A DNA stretch of 64,000 nucleotides. It comes from Cryptomeria japonica (Eukaryota > Streptophyta > Pinopsida > Cupressales > Cupressaceae). Position 1 is the first letter of the stretch. Every line of letters starts with the position of its first letter. This document shows positions 24,555 through 36,230 of the stretch, piece by piece. The DNA lies in contig NC_081411.1 of NCBI RefSeq assembly GCF_030272615.1, positions 46,164,517-46,228,516 on the forward strand, written 5' to 3'. The notes under the pieces were generated by a model. The model did no database searches, was not told the origin of the DNA, and saw nothing but the letters and a program-made list of their open reading frames with translations. A program made the position numbers and the translations under genes.

Positions 24555-25500
24555 TTATAGTTCAAGGATGGAAAATGCAAAATCATTAATAGATCTGGTT
24601 TGGAGATTACAAGTGGTACTTAAACAAAAGGTAATATATTTCATTTGAATTCTAGTGAGAAGACATGTTTGATTGCACAAATTGATGAGAGTTGGCTATG
24701 TCATAAAAGGATATGTCATGTGAATTTTGACTGCATTGTAAAGATCAGTTCAACTAAGGCAGTTAGAGATATACCTAAGATTGTGAAGCCCTATAATCCG
24801 ATATGTAAAGAATGTCAAATGGGAAACCATGTCAGAACCTCTTTTAAGCGTATACAAGACAAATATAATGATTTTCTTGATCTTTTTTATACTGATTTGT
24901 GTGGCCCTGCTAGAGTTAAAAGTTTTCAAGGTGATAGATATTTTATGTTAATCATTTATTATTATTCTAGAATGATGTGGGTTACTTTTTTAAGGGAGAA
25001 ATTTGAGGCTTTTGAAATTTTTTAAATCTTTAAAGCTAAAGTTGAGACTGAGACATGATTGAAGATTAAATGTTGAAGTTTAGATCATGGTGGATAATTC
25101 ACATCTGGTGAGTTTAATAACTTTTGTGAGAAGCATGGTATAAGGAGACAATTTTATGCTCCCCAGACATCTCAGCAGAATGGAGTTGTGTTGAAAGGAA
25201 GAAGAAAACTATCTTAGATACTGCTGGAACAATGATGATGGAAGCTAATTTACCTCATATCTACTGGAGAGAAGCAGTGAGTACAACAATCTATACATTC
25301 AACAGAGTACATATCAATGCAGAAACCAGTAAGACGCCTACAGTTAAGTATTTCAGAATCTTTGGTAGTAAATGTTATATCAGGCGAATATCTCAGAGAT
25401 GATATAATTGGAAAATTTTATCCTAGATGTGATGAAGGAATATTTCTTGGTTATTCTAATGAAATCAAAGCATATAGATGTTATAACAGGAGATTGCAGT
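24555..25500 (+). pseudogene. Copia-3 integrase
   Basis: It contains the zinc-binding part (WLCHKRICHVNFDCIVKIS, CKECQMGNHV) and the core start (DLFYTDLCGPARVKSFQGD, FMLIIYYYSRMMWVTFL) at 24645-25025. The late integrase follows at 25317-25502 ([20 protein letters not shown]). It is broken. Confidence 0.88.
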
Positions 25501-26862
25501 GAATTGTGGAGAGTGCTAATGTCAAGGTGGATGAGGTGAATAGAAGTCAAATCAGAGTTTATGAGCAAGAACCGGTAGTGGAAATGATCATAACTAAACT
25601 AGTAACACATTTACCATAATAGAATGTGGAACCAGTTACTTCGGCAGTATCCAAAAATTCAACAGTAACTAAAGAACCGAGAAGAAGAAAAGAGAGTCAG
25701 AAGACTCCTAGGTATGTAAGGATAAATCATTTAGAAGATCAGATCATTGGGGATAAGAACAATGGAGTGAATGTGATTGGCATATAATGAGGTATGTTTA
25801 ATTTCTCAAGTTGAACCGGTATCAGTAATTGAAGCATGTAAAGATGAATGTTGGATGAAAGATATTGAAGAAGAATTAGATCAAATAGAGAAGAATAACA
25901 CATGGACTTTAGTTCCCTGGCCTAAAAATAAAAATGTAATTGGAACTAAATGGGTTTTTAAGAATAAATTGAATGAAGATGGACAAGTTGTATGGAATAA
26001 AGCTATATTGGTTTGTAAAGGATATTCTCAAAAGGAAGGAATTGATTATGGTAAAAATTTTGCACCTGTAGTTAGGATTGAAGCTGTAAGATTATTTCTT
26101 GCCTATGTTGCACATAAAATCTACAAGGTTTATCAAATGGATGTTAAGTGTGCCTTTCTGAAGAGGGATCTTGATGACGAAGTTTATATTAAGAAACCTG
26201 ATGGTTTTTCACTTTCAGATGATAAAAACATGGTTTGCAGGTTAAAGAAAGCTTTATATGGATTGAAACAGGCACCTAGAGCTTGGTATTCAAGGTTAGA
26301 TAAATATCTTTTGAAGCTTGGTTTCACTAAAGGTAATGCTAATAGTAATCTATATTATAAAGTCACTGATGATGATATATCGATTATTGAAGTTTTTGCT
26401 GATGACATCATTTTTGGAGGTGAAGATAAGTTGTGCATGGAATTTTCTAAAAAGATGGAGAAATAATTTGAAATGTCTATGATAGAGGAAATGAAGTTTT
26501 TCATAAGTTTGTAGTTTACTCGGACTGATAAAGGTATTTTCATCTGTCAAACTATGTATGCTAGGGAATTGTTGAAGAAATCTGGTATGGTAGACTCTAA
26601 ACCAGTAAGTACTCCAATGATTACAAGTGATAAATTGACAAGGAAAGATGAATCTGCACTGGTAAATCCTACAAGATACAAGTCTATGATTGGAGGTCTG
26701 CTATATTTGACTTATACTAGGCCTGATATAATGAATGATGTTTTTATTGTATCAAGATGTCAAAGTGATCCTAGAGAAAATCATGAGAGTGCGGTGAAAA
26801 GAATTTTTATATATTTGCAAGGTATGCTTGAATATGGTTTGTGGTACCCTAAGGATGATGAC
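25501..26862 (+). pseudogene. Copia-3 reverse transcriptase
   Basis: The open stretch 25777-26466 holds the RT fingers and palm ([60 protein letters not shown]) and [11 protein letters not shown] at the aspartate pair. 26554-26868 holds the connection to RNase H (RYKSMIGGLLYLTYTRPDI). The frame is then interrupted by a nested LTR element. It is broken. Confidence 0.92.
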
Positions 26863-28007
26863 TGTTAGAATATTTAATCTTTACTTGGCTTAGGTTTATT
26901 TGTATTTAGTTTAGGATATTCCTTTGGAGTTCCTACATGTAATTTGTCCTCTAGTACATGTGTGAGGACAAGTCATTTCTTTTATTTTCCTTTATTAAGG
27001 AATACTAGATTTCCCCCATAAGAGGATGTGCACACATGGCACACACATTTTATGAATGGTGACATTCATAGATTTGGGAGTCACTTTTTAACTCCTCTAC
27101 TCATCTCTATTTAAGAGACGTCTCCTCTCTCATTTCTTCTTAATGACAATATTGTAAAGAGCTTCTTGCTCCTTCTCTCTCTCTCATTTTAGGCATTGCC
27201 TCATTCATAATAACACAAGGGGTTTTTCTTTTCTTTTCCCCTTTCAAAATTTCTTGTGCCTCATTCTTCACATTTGGCTAATTGCTCCAAGGTTTTTTGC
27301 ATTTCTCTTGGTAACATTTACTTCATCAATAAACTTACTTGGATTTTGTTTTTCTTTTCTTGCTCTTGTATTTCCTTTCATGGCATCAGAGCAGGTCTCT
27401 AATCCTTGTTTCAAGTTGAGATTGATGAGGGTTACCATTTTGTGGAGTTCACCTTCTTGGAGGCATTCTTGAGAGGAGAGACAAGTTCTTTCTCTAATAT
27501 TTTCTACTGTGCAGGTTTTTCTTATTTCAAATTTTAAATTTTTTTCCAAACTTGGTAACAAGTTTGCCTGAAGATTTAATTTTTTTTAGATTCTAGTCTT
27601 TGGAAGGCTTGCCACCAAAGTTTCTTCTTTTTTTTTTTTTTAATGTCTAGTTTGGAAGGTTTACCACCAAACTCAGCATCCTTAATCTGTTTGGTTGGCT
27701 TGCCACCAAACCCATATTATCTATCTTGTTTTGGAAGGCTTGCTGCCAAAACTGGTTTATCATTGAGTTGTATCTATGATTTTCTTGCAGGTTTCAACAT
27801 TTTTCATTTTCAGTTTTTTTCCTAGAAGTTTAATATTTATATTATATTCCTTATTCAATCTTTTCATAGTAACATATTCTGAATATCACATTCCATTTGT
27901 TATCTGGGATTGCTCCAAGGTTTTTTGCATTTCTCTTGGTAACATTTACTTCATCAATAAACTTACTTGGGTTTTGTTTTCTTTCCTTTCTCTTGTATTT
28001 CCTTTCA
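26863..28007 (+). mobile_element. Short LTR element nested in Copia-3, no coding capacity
   Basis: It starts TGTTAGAATAT and ends CTTTCA, with a perfect target duplication ATGAC (26858-26862 and 28008-28012). The left LTR is 26863-27380. A primer-site-like TGGCATCAGAGC lies at 27381-27392. The last 99 bases (27909-28007) repeat the end of the left LTR (27281-27380), so the right LTR is much shorter than the left. The interior of about 530 bases has no gene but holds a four-unit hairpin repeat. It is a non-autonomous or internally reduced LTR element that would depend on enzymes of another element. Confidence 0.9.
27598..27752 (+). repeat. Four-unit hairpin repeat (TTTGG...CCAAA)
   Basis: Four units share the core GGAAGGCTTGCCACC and are flanked by pairing arms: CTTTGG/CCAAAG (27598-27620), AGTTTGG/CCAAACT (27649-27673), GTTTGG/CCAAAC (27689-27711) and GTTTTGG/CCAAAAC (27728-27752). 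The outer bases differ between units but pair within each unit. Confidence 0.85.
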
Positions 28008-28498
28008 ATGACTTTACATTATGTGCATATACAGATGCAGATTGGGTAGGAGATATTGATGAACAAAAAAGTACTTTCAGTGGAGCATTCTTTCTTGGAA
28101 AGAAGTTGGTTTCATGGATTAGCAAGAAATAATCATGTACTTCTTTATCTACTACTAAAGCTGAGTATGTTGTTGCTGCTACTAGCTGTACACAAGTTCT
28201 ATGGATGAAGAAAATGTTGAAGGATATTAGAGTGTATTGTGTTGGACCGATAGTTATTCACTATGATAACTCTACTACTATAGACATATCAAATAATCTG
28301 GTATTTCACTCTAAGACAAAGCACATATCTACCAAGTATAACATTTTGAAGGAGAAGGTGGAAAAAAATGAGGTTAGACCAGTTTATGTGAACACTAAAG
28401 AGAAGATTGCAGATATTTTCACTAAACCTTTGCCTAAAAAATCATTTGAGTACCTGAGAGATAGACTAGGGGTCTCTCCCCATCCGATAGAGAATTGA
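28008..28498 (+). pseudogene. Copia-3 RNase H and end of pol
   Basis: After the duplicated ATGAC the pol resumes with AYTDADWVGDIDEQKSTFSG, then YDNSTTIDISNNLVFHSKTK and KEKIADIFTKPLPKKSFEYL, the usual end of Copia RNase H. A noncoding tail of about 365 bases leads to the purine tract and right LTR. It is broken. Confidence 0.9.
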
Positions 28499-28863
28499 TT
28501 GATGTTATTTGGCATCAGTCTGGTATGCATTATTAGAGATATCATTCTTTCTGCATTGATGTGGGGATGGTACTGCTCAAGGGGAGTAGTTAGCCTTGTG
28601 ATTCAGTGGTTTTTTGGTTCTTGCTTTGATATTTATGTCAGATTTATAGCATTGATGTCAAAAGGTGAGAGACATATGTGAAAAAAGAGATTTACAAAGA
28701 TATCACTCACAGGGGGAGTTTGGTCTTTATTTAAGAACTTCATTACTATATCTTTGTGTGGGAGATTGTTGGTCATCTTCCATTGGGGGAGACTTGTTTA
28801 GCATTTCTTGGCACTTGGATGTTTTTCACATCTAGTGTTGCCATCAATGCCAAAGGGGAATAT

Positions 28864-30100
28864 TGTTGGCTATTTGGGGGAATTGATTATGTGTTGCATT
28901 GATGGTTTGTCATTGATGTCAACACTAATTGTTGTGGTTTCTTTACTGGTATCCTTCTGGTCCCAGTAGGTTGTTTGGTTTCTCATTGGATTAGATCATC
29001 ATGACTTGGTATGCTCTAGTATGTTTGGGTTATTGAATTGGCTTATTCATGCTACTTAGATTCATGTTCAGATAGTTGGTTTGATCTAGTGATTAGATGC
29101 TATCCTGTATGCTAGCAAGCTTGGTTTGTTGTTCCAGCGATAGTTTCACTGAAAGAGCTTTGTTGAAGATCTTTGATGATATGCATAAGTTGTGTTGGTG
29201 TGGCTTCTAGTGGAGATTCAGGATGCTGATAGTGACCATGTTCGAGACTTGGTTGATTAGGATCATTACTTTAGCATGCATTGACCTAAATTGGGTCCTG
29301 GTTTATCTAGGTTATAGACCGGCTTAATGTAACATGTGGATTGGACCTCTCGATGTGTTTCTCGGATGTATTATGAGTTGGATATTATTTGTTTGGTCTC
29401 GAGCTGATAATTTTTTGTAATTATGTAACTGTTTTATTGTCTAGTGGTCGACCTTATTTTTTTTAGTCTAGGGTTTGTATATATATCTGATATAAGATCT
29501 CATTGTAGATCATATGGGAAAGGGATATGGAATGTTATAGGAGTGAATAATGTAATAATCATTCAAGAAGAGGATTTGGTCAATCATTGGTGATCTAGTT
29601 GGGTTTATTTTAAGAGGATTTAGTCCTCTGGTATTAAGCTTAACCAGAACTGTACTCAGGCAGAGGAGATGTTATCTTTGTAGTTCATTCCTTCATCTAG
29701 ATTGTAGTCTGCACATTTATATAGTCAATGAGACTCCTTTTGTGATGAGTAGTGTGCTCTAGGATATTGGCCTTCCTACAAGTGCATGCCCCTTAATTAT
29801 AATTCACATACTTACTATAGAAGTATTATCTGACTATGTGTAGGCTTCCCACCATGGTTTTTCCCTTTACCAGGTTTTCCACATACAAATCTTGGTGTCA
29901 TATGGATAGTATTTATTCTTTTATTATTGCTTATGCTTAATTTTTTTATCTGCTATTTCAGTAATTGATTTATGCATTCTGGTATTGATATGTTAGGTTT
30001 CGTTCTTAAAGTTTTAATTGCTTAAAGTTCTAGTAATCTAGTGACAACTAATTCACCCCCCCTCTCTCAGTTGTCTTTTGGTTATTTGAACTATCTAACA
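28864..30100 (+). repeat. Copia-3 3' LTR
   Basis: 1237 bases, TGTTGGC to CTAACA, preceded by the purine tract at 28852-28863. It aligns along its full length with the left LTR, including the C-run hairpin near its end (about 30035-30074). Confidence 0.93.
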
Positions 30101-32540
30101 AACCCCACTACTCGCCCTCCATGATGTAAATGTACTAGAGCTCAATCGACCCCTGTACTCATAGTAACTAGGAGCTTTTTTTCCCTTAGGAACTAGGCCC
30201 TCTTAAAGCTATTTAAATATAACACCTCTTGAGCAACATGAAAAAACCTATAAGGTTGGGTTTGTATATCTATACCAAGAGAAAAAATTTGATAATAAAC
30301 ATCTCGGACTAAATGTGCTTGTTGATGTGCATCATCTCACTCGGTAATAGCCTGATCATCTGACAACCACAATGTACTCCCTCTGAAATAAAGCCCTATC
30401 ATCTCATCTCTATTGTCTCTCTTGGGCTAGTGCATCCTCTAGGTTCTAAATCTTGGCTCTAAGAACTTTTGGATCATCATCACCATCATCTCCTCCCTCT
30501 CCTCCACTCTATACACCTGCCTCTACAATAGGTACATCCTCTAGCTCCAACATGTCGATGTCATGAGATCCATCATCACCCTCATCACTTCTTGATGATC
30601 TTGAAGTCAAATCACCATCATCCCCACTTCTATTGCTACACTCGGTGTCTCCGTCGATATCTACATCATCCTCCTTCTCTCACTCCTCATCTCCTCCACC
30701 ATCCTCATCATCCCCACCATCCCCATCATTTCCATCATCCTCCTCATCATCATCATCATCATCATCTCTCCTCCACCATCTTCAGTGATGAATTTGTTTA
30801 GGTGTGATATGAACTGTAGGATCAGTAAGTGGGGTAGGCCTATGTGTGGCCCACCACACATCGTATTATGGAGTTGCGCATGGATGTGCAACACCAAATC
30901 TCCAGCCCCACTATATTTCATGAAGAGAATCAAACTCTATAGTGACCACATGTGGTTTTATGCAAGCATCCGAGTCTGATACCTCTCGAGCCACCCAAGC
31001 AAAGTAAGTCATCACTATAGGTACTCCTTCTACCTCTGCAAACTTCTTAAGCACCCGACCTACTAGGTGCATCTCAATAATACCCTTGAGTGTCCACAGT
31101 CCTAATTATAAGATACCTTTTCTGCCTACAAAATGGTAGATGCTCATCATCATTTTCCCAACCGGGTCATTCCAAGTCAGGTCTCTAGATAAAGTGTTGT
31201 AAGATATCAATCTGATGTCACCAATACAAAGAGTTACTTGAGCCTCTGTATTTAATCCTGGGTGTATATCTGAAAGCATATTGATCCTCTACCTAAAGAT
31301 CAACATGAACCACTAGCCTAGAAATAGAAATATTCTCCCAAGCCCAGACCTAGAGCAATGTCGCACCACAACTAATTGATTTGTATGTCAAATAAACAAT
31401 ACCATGTATTTGATAATACAACATGGAAAGAAGGCAAGGACCCCATGCAAACATGTACTAATGAACAATCATATCATGAATGACCTACCCCCATCTAAAT
31501 AGGAATCTATGACCTCTCCTATCAAGGATAAGTGAGCTTCCCACAATACTAAATAGAACTACTGTCAGATCATCATAATCTAGATGAGACCATGAGATAT
31601 CATAATGACTGCTCATATGTAAATCCTATAAATCACTCTCAAAAAGTTCATAGAGTCCTGCAACACCATCCTAATGATCATATATGACCCTATCACCATG
31701 AATAAGAACATATAGGATACGTCAGACATCCTCTAATGTGGTAGATGCCTCACGGGTAGGAAGATGAAATAAACATATCTTAGAATGCCACTTCTCAAAT
31801 AATTTAGTGATCAAGGTCCTATTGGTCATAATCTCTAGAAAATGTAGAACATGATGTAAACCAAGATATCGAATAATTGCAACATCCTCAGGAAGTAACT
31901 AATCACAAAGATCAAGACCATTGGGTTTGTCATGTCTACACCCAAGCATGCCAAGATTCTCTTGCAAGCGCGAATGATCAAAATATTAGATATCATACCT
32001 TGTAAGAAAAATTCATAACATGCATGATAATAAACAACTTCTTCCAAGACTTGCACAACAATAATTACTTATGCAGAGCATTTAAGACTAATGTGTAACA
32101 TTTAAAACACATACACAACACTTGACGCTAATGTGACATAATATACATGCATGCACAAATCATAGTCGGATGCATATTAATCACACATGTGATAGATAGA
32201 CGCTTGCCCAACAGTTAGCATGCATCCATAAAACTAAGTACGAATGTGGTAACATTGACATACGCATGCGCAAAAGTTAAAAGTTTTATCTCTGGTCAAA
32301 ATTTTGAAAATTGGACAAAAGAAAGCGAAAAAGGAGCAAAATTTTGGAAACATACCATGCTTCACATATGAGCTAGTCTTTGGTATGAGCACACTCACTC
32401 GAACAAGTGTTGACGTTCTCTAAATCCAAACATGGTAATCAAACACATGCAAAAATGCTCTCAAATCACAAAGGAATCAATGAACTCAAAAGAAACCAAA
32501 TGAGCAAATGAAGGAGTAAAATTCTATTTATAGCTCAGAA
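30101..32540 (-). pseudogene. Old plant-mobile-domain (PMD) gene relic in Gypsy-PMD-A
   Basis: On the minus strand, short words match the PMD gene at 58022-58948. They are LGLHHVLHFLE against MGLRHVLYVPE, KLFEKWHSKICLFHLP against ALAERWHFETCTFHLP, and a TTLEDV word against TVTLEDV. Further on come a run of GAT/GAG codons (plus strand 30715-30775), a coiled-coil-like stretch, and a tail that meets Copia-3 at 30100. PMD is the aminotransferase-like plant mobile domain known from MAIN/MAIL proteins and from plant transposons. A TATAAATAG word at 32524-32532 on the minus strand could be the promoter of the antisense gene. It is heavily decayed. Confidence 0.75.
30700..30775. repeat. Trinucleotide-rich stretch (CAT/CCT)
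   Basis: This is a run of CAT, CAC and CCT words on the plus strand, GATGATG on the minus strand. In the PMD relic it corresponds to the acidic D/G-rich segment of the younger copy (59159-59215), so it is probably decayed coding repeat rather than a random microsatellite. Confidence 0.8.
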
Positions 32541-32766
32541 TCAGGGTTTTTTCTATCTCTGACTATCATGGTCCCCCTGAATTTCAACACCCTTGCAGGA
32601 CAATAGAACGAACTTGAAATCATGTGAAACTTGACACGATTACTCACTAGCATGGTATTGTTAAATTTGTCTTGATTCCATAATTTTTCAACCACTTTTC
32701 CAAGAGGGTATATTTACACCATAAGCGTCACTGAGGCATATACTAGGGCAGGAAATTTTTCATTAT

Positions 32767-32807
32767 CTTTGAAATGTCACACTGATATTATCTCAAAGAG
32801 GGGAAAA
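32767..32807 (+). promoter_or_regulatory. Gypsy-PMD-A polypurine tract with flanking inverted repeat
   Basis: The purine tract AAAGAGGGGAAAA (32795-32807) directly precedes the LTR start TGTAGACACC. Just upstream, CTTTGA (32767-32772) and TCAAAG (32793-32798) can pair, as in the younger copy. In LTR elements this tract primes second-strand synthesis. Confidence 0.75.
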
Positions 32808-34050
32808 TGTAGACACCTAAAAATTTCTCGTTGATCACTTACTAATTATTCATTCTAATTGATTAATATAATTGATCTTATTCTTCTAAGCTAATATTTC
32901 TTCACCATCTTACTAATTATTCTATTTCCATTTCTATATTCTCATCATTTTGTCATTTAACCCTTTTCTAAATATTAATTAAATACTTATTATTTAATTA
33001 ATTATGATTTTATTCCTTTGATTGAATAATCTTTATTATTTAATTAAATTCAATTTCTAAATAATTAAATAACTTCTTTAAATTGTTTAACTAACTAATT
33101 TATTCTTCTAATTCAAATTCCAAATCCGCAAATTCTAATTTCATCTAATTTCAATATCCTTCGAATTCAAATTGACTTCCCCACATTCCAATTTCAACCA
33201 ATTTCAACCAATTTCATCTAATTTTAAATATATGTATGTTTCAATTTCATGATTTCGAAAATCAAATTCAATATCATGCAAAATCAAATTGAAAATCTAA
33301 ATCAACTTTGCATGAATTAAAAAATCAAATTAAATTTAAAATTTAATAATTAATTCAATATCATACAAAAATTAAATTGAAAATCTAAATCAAGTTTAAA
33401 TTGCATGCTAATGGAATTTCAAATAAAATATCCTACAACACATGTTAAATTAATCAATTTGATTAATTGATTAATTAAATCATTTATTTCTATGTTCTGG
33501 TTTGTTTTTTTCAAAAGCATTCAATCAGTCATCTCTAGTTAAGAATTTAATCTATTTAAATAATCCATTCAATTAATTGATTAATTAAATCCTTTTCTCA
33601 ATTATCCTCCAATCATTCTTTTTCATCTTTCAATCAACTTTTTTCTCAATAAGTTAACTCATTTATCTATTCAATCAATTGAGTTCCACCTCTCAATCAT
33701 CTATTCCACCTACAAATCAGCAGTTCAACTATCAATCAGCATTTGAGCTCACTTGAGTTCAACTTCTTATTCAATCCTTGCCAAAATTCTATAAATAAAA
33801 CATCAATTATCCATTTTCAACAATCACGAACTTTGGATCTTTGTGCCATTTGCAAGTTAGCAGCTCAATATCTAAGAGACAACATCAAAGAAGAGAAAGA
33901 CAATGGAAGCTATATATGATCATGAAACAGGGAGTTTTTATTGAATATTATACATACTTATTGTCTTGTTTGTATTATTCTATTGATATTTGTTACAATT
34001 CATAGCTAGAATAGTGATTCATGATTTTCCTTATTATTTAAAGTTATACA
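32808..34050 (+). repeat. Gypsy-PMD-A 3' LTR
   Basis: It starts TGTAGACACC and probably ends TTATACA near 34050, compared with the CATATACA end of the younger LTR. It is very AT-rich and contains ATTAATTAAAT palindromes (for example 32977-33003) like those of the younger LTR. A CTATAAATA word near 33790 may be the TATA box. The right edge is inferred. Confidence 0.6.
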
Positions 34051-36230
34051 TTGATAAATTTTATTGAGTTACAGGTTGTATGTATATTGATTATTTATGG
34101 CTTGATGGATCTAGTTGGATGAAGGTGACAAATATGTTCAAAAGTTTGTACAAGCCTAAATGTTTGTATGTGTACATATGGAGTGATAAATGAAGGTTTG
34201 GATGTTTGAGTCAAGTGGTTGATGATTGCCTGTTATGATTAGCACATTAAAGAGTCATGAGTACTACCTATGTTAGTGAAAGGAGAGGAAAATCTTGTGA
34301 TCTCTCATGCAAGATAGATGAGTAATTGGGTACTTGACCTCTATGAGAAGTGTACTATGTGAGCCTATAAAACTAGATGGATGGACATGTTCTAGTAAGT
34401 TGTAAAAGTTTGAATTTGGCAGAAAATAAACACATCAAAAACTAATTTCTTTAAGTATTCACTATGCTTTATAAGCACATAAATAATTATGCTCTAATAC
34501 AATGTTAAAATTTTGAGCAAATAATATAGGAAATTGCATCTAATGATTGCTACATATTTACAATACTAAAAATGATATTTAATGGATTCAATTGGGTTGA
34601 TCTTACGAGACATAATATTGACTTTTTAAAGCATTATTTTTTCAAGAATTTAACTTTCCAACTACCTAAGCATCAAATTATTAAATATAAATTAACTTTA
34701 ATTTTATTTAATCTAATTTACTTATCCTAAAACTAACCAACTAATGTAATATTATCTCAAAAAGGAGCTCCAATAAATGAGGGATAATAATGAGAGCAAT
34801 AGCCTTTACTCCTATCCTATCCACAAATAGATGGTAGACATGTGTTGATTTCCACTACCACTTTGAATAACCTTTTCCTTATCATAAAATAGAACCAACC
34901 TAGATTTTTTAAGATCCCACCCTTCTAGAATAGAGTACTAATGTATATATTCGAAGAAGTAATTCAAATTTATATTAGATATTCGTCACAACTTATTAAA
35001 TATAGATAAAATTATATAATCTTAACTAAAATTATAAAGAACACCTTACACTAAATGATTCCTTTTCAACTATAATAATTAGAAATAAAAAACACTAAGC
35101 CCTTATAACCCTCTTCAATTTATTCATTACATTTAGTATGCAAAATTTAATCAATTCGAAGAGATCTTAAATATATGGAGGCCTCTTACATACACAATAT
35201 TTAGCATGCAAACATTTATTTTGTTAGTGTCACCTAAAAGATTTTGTCAATCCCACTATTAATGCTAGTAAGAATTTTTGCATGGAAAAAATACTTTATT
35301 CTAATTTATTCTTGTAATATCCAAAATTGCATACACTTGTAATATGCAAAATTACATGCCCTTCTAATTTCATGTGATGTTTTATGCTAATTTTTCACTT
35401 AGTGTGTTCCTAGGCTCCATTTAGCATTGCATTTGCCTTTTTCCATCTCATAGAGTTATGTATCTATTTCAATATTTATTTTTGTGTAACCTTTTTATTT
35501 TTTTATCATTGTTATTATCCTAACTTATCATTATTTAAATGTAGATTGCTTGGTTAATAGCATGGCACATAATCACTCACATGACACACAAGCTTCCTAT
35601 GATAATTGATTTTTTAGTGAGTATATTTGAATGTTTTTCTACTTGCAACTTGCCCAAGTCAATGAAATCTACTTAGATGAATCCAAATGTCTTGCAAATT
35701 CTTACAACTTCACAATTTCCTACAACTCTAATTTGGCATACTCAAATGTTGTGAAGGATAAATTGTAAAGAATATCCAATATGAATTTCAAGGTGCCAAT
35801 TCATGTGAGTCTGCCAATTCATATTTTCTAGTTTTTCCTTTTCTCTATGTCAATTATAATTTTTGGATAGAATAATGTCTTTCTATTGTATAAAATGACT
35901 AGCATTGTATTACCATCTCCATAGAATGCTAATATTTAACTTTATAATATCTAAATTTTTGTTATATAATAATTTTATAATATTTATCATTCTAAAATTA
36001 AATTAAATAAATTTATATTTTAAAATTATATAAACTGTTTTGAATTTCTAATTATATTAAAATATTTAACTAAACATTAATTAATGTACCACTAAGAATG
36101 TGTGATTCTAGTTTTCAATTCTCAAGGCCCTGAGTGGTGAAAACTTCTTTTGATAAGAATAGTATTTTTGGCTTCTCCTTAAACCTCTAAATACTACATC
36201 TATCCCCATAAGAGAATATTTTTGTTAGAA
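34051..36230. other. AT-rich noncoding DNA
   Basis: There are no open frames of interest, no recognisable element ends and no strong repeats in about 2.2 kb. It may be old decayed repeat sequence. Confidence 0.5.

Larger units (their letters stand above)
21753..30100 (+). mobile_element. Copia-3: plus-strand Ty1/copia element, broken, with a nested insert
   Basis: Paired LTRs lie at 21753-22990 and 28864-30100. A primer-site-like ATTGTTATCAAAGCTC follows the left LTR and a purine tract CAAAGGGGAATAT precedes the right one. The target duplication is ACCCC, with one extra A at the right junction. The gag and pol resemble Copia-1 closely, so both belong to one family. LTRs differ at roughly one base in ten over the first 60 aligned by eye. 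Coding parts are broken in many places. A short LTR element is nested at 26863-28007. The host site is a PMD gene relic. Confidence 0.94.
20691..34050 (+). mobile_element. Gypsy-PMD-A: old Gypsy relic with antisense PMD gene, split by Copia-3
   Basis: The right end shows a polypurine tract AAAGAGGGGAAAA (32795-32807) followed by LTR start TGTAGACACC (32808). This is the same junction as in the younger element at 56821-56835, on the opposite strand. Between the left edge and this tract lies a decayed plant-mobile-domain gene on the minus strand (30101-32540 and 21752 downward). Copia-3 interrupts it at 21753-30100. The left limit is a guess, and no pol of this element was found in the window. 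It is broken, and appears clearly older than the copy at 56042. Confidence 0.7.

Noticed and set aside
30592-30801. His/Pro-rich plus-strand frame
   Set aside because: It comes from the CAT/CAC repeat and is the antisense of the acidic stretch of the PMD relic.
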